This document shows positions 58,311 to 64,000 of a stretch of 64,000 bases of DNA, one piece after another; the first letter of the stretch is position 1, and each line of letters begins with the position of its first letter. The stretch covers positions 70,550,795 to 70,614,794 of the forward strand of contig OZ023206.1 in the NCBI GenBank assembly GCA_963995525.1. The letters run 5' to 3'. The position numbers and the translations under genes are program-made. Origin of the DNA: Escarpia spicata. Taxonomy: Eukaryota > Annelida > Polychaeta > Sabellida > Siboglinidae. Under the pieces are notes generated by a model that saw nothing but the letters and a program-made list of their open reading frames with translations, was not told the origin of the DNA and searched no databases.

Positions 58311-61300
58311 ATGGCTGTTCCGATCAATGTGGCCCAACTACCGCCATTCGATGCACAAAACGAGCCTTCAACAACAGCTGAACGTTGGAAAAAGTGGATA
58401 CGAAACTTTGACAGGATGCCCAGTGCGTCAGGATGCACCGATGACAAGCAAAAACGTGATTTGCTGTTACACACCGCGGGCGAAGGCGTACAGGACATTT
58501 ATGATACATTCCCAGAAACAGAAACAGGTACGTCGTCGTCGTTTCAAAAGACAAAAGAACTGCTGACGGACTATTTCACGCCTAAATCAGACGTCCCGTA
58601 CAACAGGCACATGTTTCATCGCGCTGAACAGCACGAAGGCGAAACCGTCGGGCAGTTCGTAACACGGTTACGACAGCTGGCATCGTCATGTGATTATGGG
58701 AACAATGTCGATGAGTACATCAGCGATCAAGTAATCGATCGGTGTCGCTCTGATTCGTTGCGTACCAAACTTCTGGCCGCAGGAAAGGATCTCACGATAA
58801 ACAGGGCGATCGAGATAGCGCAAACGAGAGAATCGTCAGAACGCCAGGCTAAAGACATGGCTCGTGTCAAAGCAAACAACACAGTGTATGCTGCATTCAA
58901 CAGGTCAGCATGCATACCATTCGAAACGCACACTCATAAACCGGTCAACAAACATTCTAACACTCAGCAACGTCACGATCGATGTACTCGCTGTGGCTTA
59001 CAGGGCCACACAAGTGACGAATACAAGTGCACACGTGATAAAGAGTGTCACCAATGTGGAGTGCGTGGATATTTCGCTGTCATGTGCCGAAGCAAACCAA
59101 GGCAGCAGTCACAGCGCAGCTCACAGACGTGGCAAAAGAAACGTGCACAGCCAGTCAATTCAATACGTTACATGGCAGAATCAGCTGCCCATAGCGACAA
59201 CAGCGAAAATGAGTACGCATTTACTTTGACGCCTCATTCTGGCATGATCACAGCAATCATTGCAGATGGACCGGTTGACATGATCATTGACTCGGGTGCA
59301 TCATGCAACATAATCAACTCTACTGTAGCCGCGCCGCTGCGAGAGCGAGGCGAGCAGTTTGAAGCATGCAAACGGACCATACATCCGTATGGATCGCCGC
59401 CAATTGTGGCACGTAAGCTCGTCACGTGTGACGTGCTAATTGGTGACAAGTCGACAATCGCAGAATTTCTTCTCGTTCATGGAGATTCCCCTTCACTTCT
59501 GGGCAGGGCTACTGCTGAGCAGCTTGGGGCCCTGAGAGTTGGAGTCGTGTCCGACCGACAAACAGCAGACAAGGTCATTGCAAAATATCCGGGCATTGCC
59601 ACGGGTACATGCAATCTGAAAAATTTCACTGTCAAGCTGCACATTGACACGTCTGTCACACCGGTAGCTCGCAAACACAGCCGAGTGCCATTTCATCTGC
59701 GAGACAAGGTCACAAAAGAGCTTGAAAAGCTTGAACGTGCAGACGTCATTGAGAAGGTCACAGGACCTACTGAGTGGGTGTCGCGAATCGTCACACCACC
59801 AAAGCCAAAAAGTCCAGACGAAATACGTATCTGCGTCGATATGAGAGAGGCCAACAAAGCCATCTTACGCACGCGTCATGTGACGCCTACAATCGATGAA
59901 CTGATTACAGGCCTGCAAGCGGCCACAGTATTCAGCAAAATAGATCTTCGGTCTGGCTACCATCAGCTAGTCCTGGACCCTGCATGACGTTATATAACAA
60001 CCTTTTCAACACATATGGGGTTGTATCGGTACAAACGACTGAGGTTTGGCATAAACTCGGCGGCCGAAGTATTTCAGCACACAATTCAGACGGTGTTGAA
60101 CGGCATGAATGGCGCCATTAACATAAGTGATGACATCATTGTGTTCGGTGCAAGCCAAGAAGATCACGACAGGGCACTGTCAGAGTGTCTCAACAGACTG
60201 CACAAGTCCGGGTTAACAGTTAACTTGCCAAAGTGTGAGTTTAACAAAGCGAAGATCGGCTTCTTTGGACATGTGTTCTCGAAGGAAGGAATTTCACCTG
60301 ACCCACAAAAGGTGAAAGATCTACAAGAAGCTGCACAACCGCTGAACCAATCAGAAGTACGCTCATTTCTCGGCCTGGCACAGTACAGCGCGAGATTCAT
60401 TACAAGATTTGCAACAATCTCGGAGCCTCTTCGAGTCCTCACACGGCAGGACCAGCCATGGGTTTGGGAGAAGTCACAGTTGGACGCGTTTAACGCAATA
60501 AAAGACGCATTGTCCGAGACGGCAACAATGCCTACTACGATTCTCACTAACCAACCGAGATACTCGTAGATGCCAGCCCGGTTGGCGTTGCAGCGATACT
60601 TACACAAGAATGCAAACCAGTCGCATACGCAAGCCGTGCGCTCTCGGACGTGGAGAGACGCTACTCACAAACAGAGCGTGAGGCATTAGCCGTTGTGTGG
60701 GGTTGCGAACACTTCAACATGTACACGGATGGCGCTGCATGCACGATAATCACGGACCATAGGCCCCCGCTGGGCATATGGCAGAAGCCAAACCCGTCGC
60801 TACGAGTTGCGAGGTGGGCACTGCGCTTACAACATTCGTCTAGAATACAGATGTGGACGTGACAACCCAGCAGACTACCTGTCTAGACATCCAGCAACAA
60901 AAGTCAGCCAAGCGCAGCGTATGGCTGAGGACTTCATCAATCACATTGCAGACAGCTCTACCCCAAATGCCATCACCCTTGACGAAATTAAAGTGCACAC
61001 AAGACAAGACGCGACCTTAAACAAGGTCATCGAGGTCATCCGCACAGGCCGTTGGCATGACACAGCTAACAACGAGTCAGCGGACATTGCTGCATTCCGG
61101 AAAGTGAGGGATGAACTGACAGGGGGAGACTTTCTGCTACGAGATTCTCGCGTCACAGATGAATATTCAAGATATCCAGTCGTTCACGTGACCAGAAGCA
61201 CCAGTGCAGACACAGTTATGCCGATCATGGAGTCCATTTTTGCCATGTTCGGATATCCAGAAACGATAAAGTCGAACAATGGCCCACCAATCCAGAGTAA

Positions 61301-61769
61301 TGCGTGGTCACAGTTTTTGCAGTCGTGTGGCGTCCGTCACCGCAAAATCACACCGCTATGGCCGATGGCGAATGCACAAGTGGAGAACTTCAACAAGCCG
61401 ATGATGAAGGCAGTACGTTCAGCCATCATTCAACATCGCAACTGGCGTCGCGAACTGCAGCAGTTTCTTCGAAACTATCGATCTACTCCGCATAGTTCTA
61501 TGCTGTTCACACCTCACCGACTACTGTTTGGTCGAGAACCGAGAACTAAGCTACCTGATCTGCCAACGCTTCAGAGCGTGCACCCAGAAGATGAAGTCGT
61601 TCGCAGACAAGACCCTCGTGCAAAAGCGAAAATGAAAGAGTACTCAGACGAGCGTGCACACGCTTCACATGTGAACCTACAAATGGGAGAGGTTGTGCTT
61701 GTACAACAGCCTAAAGTGAACAAACTCTCTCTCCGTTCGCACCGACACCGCTCATCGTCAGTGCAATGA
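58311..61769 (+). pseudogene. Gag-Pol of the LTR retrotransposon, interrupted
   Basis: The frame from 58311 holds a gag domain and two zinc knuckles (the second with Tyr where His is usual, CGVRGYFAVMC). It then has an aspartic protease (IIDSGASCNIIN) and the start of reverse transcriptase (FSKIDLRSGYHQL). It stops at TGA 59985-59987 but stays open in the same frame to 60569, including the RT centre ISDDIIVFG. A frame change follows near 60565, with RNase H-like sequence in another frame. The integrase region (to 61769) lacks the zinc-binding part and first catalytic site by deletion, and NNG stands at the usual DNG. A C-terminal piece in another frame ends at 62035. Confidence 0.88.
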
Positions 61770-62352
61770 AAGGACCAATGGTAACCGCCGTGCGTGGTGA
61801 TGGGTTCACGGTGACGCGAAATGTGTCTAAGTTCCTTCACGTGTGAGGTTTGTTGCCCGGTGAAATCGCACGACATCATCCCGAGGACACAGCTGCGGAC
61901 GACGACCCGCCAACAGATGATGAGTCGTCTGAGACCCGTCACGATGACGAAGAGGTGCTTAAGCCACCTGCTCTGCAAGCTGTCCGTCCACAACGAGCTC
62001 GAAAAAAGCGACAGCGCTTAATCGAGCAAATCTAGAATAGGTATAGTTAGTTACACGATATAAGGGTGTAGGCGGATCGCTGCCCTTCATATCTGTTATC
62101 TAATTAAGTGTTCAGTTAAATAACATGGCATGTTTGTGCGTTCATCTGTTTTCACTCGAACACTTTTCACAACTAACACTTATTAGAAATCCGTGTCACA
62201 AACATTATTGCAGTTCAATGTTCCTTTAATTAACAAATTTAACAAGATTGCCATCCAGAAAATTAACTCTAGGTGGCATGTGAACAAGGAAGCCTTTCGG
62301 CTTATCTTGATTACTTAGTCAAATGGGACTAAGTAATCAAGGTAGAGAGGGA

Positions 62353-62522
62353 TGTAATATAGCCGCTCCCTGCAAGTTATATACATACGTAGGTTATGTA
62401 TTACGGACGGATCCCGTTAACTTCCGATTTCTCCGGTGCTGGTCGGATCAGATAATAAACGACGGCCATGTTTCGTTCAGTCTGATAAATGGTGTGTTTC
62501 ATTTAAAAGCAGCAATCACACA
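62353..62522 (+). repeat. 3' LTR
   Basis: 170 bp, preceded by the purine tract at 62341-62352 and followed by CATGC. Confidence 0.92.
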
Positions 62523-63183
62523 CATGCGTATGTCGAAAGTCGACGTCAATATTACGTGTGTTGTAATGAGGGTGTAGAGTGAAACTGGCGAGTTTCCCAT
62601 GGCGAGAAACCCTTATCCAAGAGAAGCGATGATGCCATTTAGTTTAAATGTTTTGGCAACTAAACAAGTGTTCATTCTCTACAGGAAGGCATGCCAGACG
62701 AGGGAAGACAGATAAACGTCGAGCAACGTTGTGGAGCTGGTAATAAGGCCATGCTTTTGGGTGGATTTACTAAGATGTTCCGTCACCTTCTCGACAGCAA
62801 TGTGAATGAATGAAACAGTGATGGTGTGAAATCTCCATCCATCAACTCTTGTCATGCTAGCACGTACTTGTGTTTGTTTTGGACATAGTCCAATATGTAT
62901 AATAATAATATTAACAATAATAACAACAATAATAACTAGGTAACTTGTTTTCGACCCATTGCTTGGAAACCAAACATAGAAGCTCATAAAGACAAACAGG
63001 TTGGTTAATATCAGATGGACGGATAGGCAGATGAACTCAGGTGGGTGAGCTATATCATAAAGGTAACTATTTAACGAAGCAGAAACAAACAGTATCCCTC
63101 TTGTGTTGCGCGTTGCCCACTTGTGCGCTATATTTTAATCATGTCAGCTTGAAATTTACTTTCACATGCCAAAGAGTCTTACT

Positions 63184-63275
63184 TAGTAAATCAATGCGAA
63201 GGTAGGCTTTCTGCTGTTCGCGTTCTTCAATTCGCAGGTCTCGCATGTAAATGTTCAATTCTACGAAGTTGCGTC
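63184..63275 (-). CDS. Third DEG/ENaC copy: palm exon, intact
   Basis: Reverse-complement copy of exon 26843-26934, 92 bp, with the same acceptor and donor. It reads RNFVELNIYMRDLRIEEREQ and on to AYLRIDLL without breaks. The intron between it and the TM2 exon copy contains the LTR retrotransposon. Confidence 0.75.
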
Positions 63276-64000
63276 TGAAACATAATGGACATTTTCATTT
63301 ATACAGTTATTTCTCAGCCATCCACCATATCTGAGAGATTCTCCACCAGCGGGGGTGGTCACTCGTTTCTGGACGGAAATTAATGTACATTCACTGGCGG
63401 TTTCCCTCTTCTGGTAGGTATTGTATTGCTGCTCCTAAATATCTAGATTATATCTTCCGTAAAACTTGAACATGTCTTACGTACGTGGATCGTACGTGGA
63501 TCTCGGCGCCGTACTTATGGAGAACACGTGACCGGCCAATAAGTTACGGAACTAACAATACGTAGGCCGAAAAACTAATAGGTGAAACTGTTTAATTAGC
63601 GCTATGGTGAAGTTTCCGATTGTGCATAGTGCATTCATGTTTAAAGTTGCATCTGAACAGACGCCATGCTTAACAACCTTTTATGTACACAACACCTTAT
63701 ATTGGATGCCATCAGAACAGACAGTCACATGGCAACTGGACAAGGAAACCTGTAGGTTATCGAATCGGAAGTCAAAACTGTGTGTGTCACCTGCATGCCT
63801 TTTTTCATACTATATGTTTTTTGGTTTATTAAACTGATTCACATGATAACATGTGTATGGATGATAACACACCTGACAATTAATAACATACAAAAACTGA
63901 CACATTAGAGCTTAGCAGTGACATACAAAGGATGAACAGATGGATATGTGATATGCAAGATAGGAAGAGCCGCGCGGATATTCAGGACGTTAACGACAAC

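Larger units (their letters stand above)
58073..62522 (+). mobile_element. Ty3/gypsy-type LTR retrotransposon (Mag/Steamer-like), decayed
   Basis: Two 170-bp LTRs (58073-58242 and 62353-62522) begin TGTAATATAG and end with CA. CATGC occurs on both sides (58068-58072 and 62523-62527). A PBS-like TGGCGACGAGAATTAAG follows the 5' LTR and a purine tract (GGTAGAGAGGGA) precedes the 3' LTR. Gag and Pol share one frame, as in Mag-lineage elements. Stops, frameshifts and a deletion in integrase make it defective. It lies in an intron of the third channel copy, on the opposite strand. Confidence 0.93.
54518..64000 (-). repeat. Right arm of the large inverted duplication, running off the window
   Basis: Reverse complement of about 26110-30840. 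It was enlarged by the 38-bp array (55097-56305) and by the LTR retrotransposon (58073-62522). At 63120-63135 it matches the broken channel copy (GTGGGCAACGCGCAACAC) better than the intact gene at that site, so the three copies have a mixed history. Confidence 0.85.

Overview
The window is animal genomic DNA. It has spliced genes with GT/AG introns, long microsatellites, minisatellites, tRNA-derived SINEs, several non-LTR and LTR retroelements, and no bacterial operons. The gene families and the Mag/Steamer-like Ty3 element fit a lophotrochozoan, most likely a mollusc; this is inference, as no species marker is visible.

Region 1 (about 1.5-13.85 kb, plus strand) is a MAP9/ASAP-like microtubule-associated protein gene. 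Nine exons join in compatible phases, and both the conserved N(I)RxAVxQEW block and the C-terminal WSPxSRT block can be read. Its introns carry striking tandem arrays. Three of them are built from the gene's own splice junctions (about 5.17-5.50, 9.19-9.77 and 10.11-11.28 kb).

Region 2 (18.79-28.30 kb, plus strand) is a complete ten-exon DEG/ENaC channel gene of 963 codons. It has the HG motif, TM1, the cysteine-rich ectodomain and a GAS pore motif. One 1,570-bp exon adds roughly 490 residues to the extracellular domain between the thumb cysteines and the last palm strand. A broken direct copy of its 3' half lies at 33.0-36.3 kb. A third, inverted copy of its 3' end runs off the right edge on the minus strand (about 56.9-64.0 kb). 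The inverted copy belongs to a larger inverted duplication (about 26.1-30.84 kb against 54.52-64.0 kb), later interrupted by a 4.45-kb LTR retrotransposon with a CATGC target duplication.

Region 3 (30.85-53.8 kb) is a nest of transposons. A roughly 0.9-kb LTR-like repeat was hit by a non-LTR retrotransposon (36,691-51,420, duplication CGTGAGG). That element's ORF2 was in turn split by the most remarkable object here: an 11,299-bp near-palindromic element at 40,021-51,319. It has GGAGCC on both sides and AG...CT ends with an AGTAGT start. Each arm is about 5.1 kb and carries a promoter/first exon and two copies of a small polyadenylated ORF, all pointing outward. Near the centre is a GC-rich hairpin with a 24-bp perfect stem and two small internal hairpins. 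The ends and 6-bp duplication resemble Polinton/Maverick elements and the hairpin resembles a self-priming telomere, but no polymerase, integrase or capsid gene is visible. I read it as an integrated head-to-head dimer or non-autonomous derivative of an undescribed linear DNA element. The remaining long stretches (13.85-18.79 kb, 53.9-54.5 kb and most introns) show repeats or nothing I can recognise.
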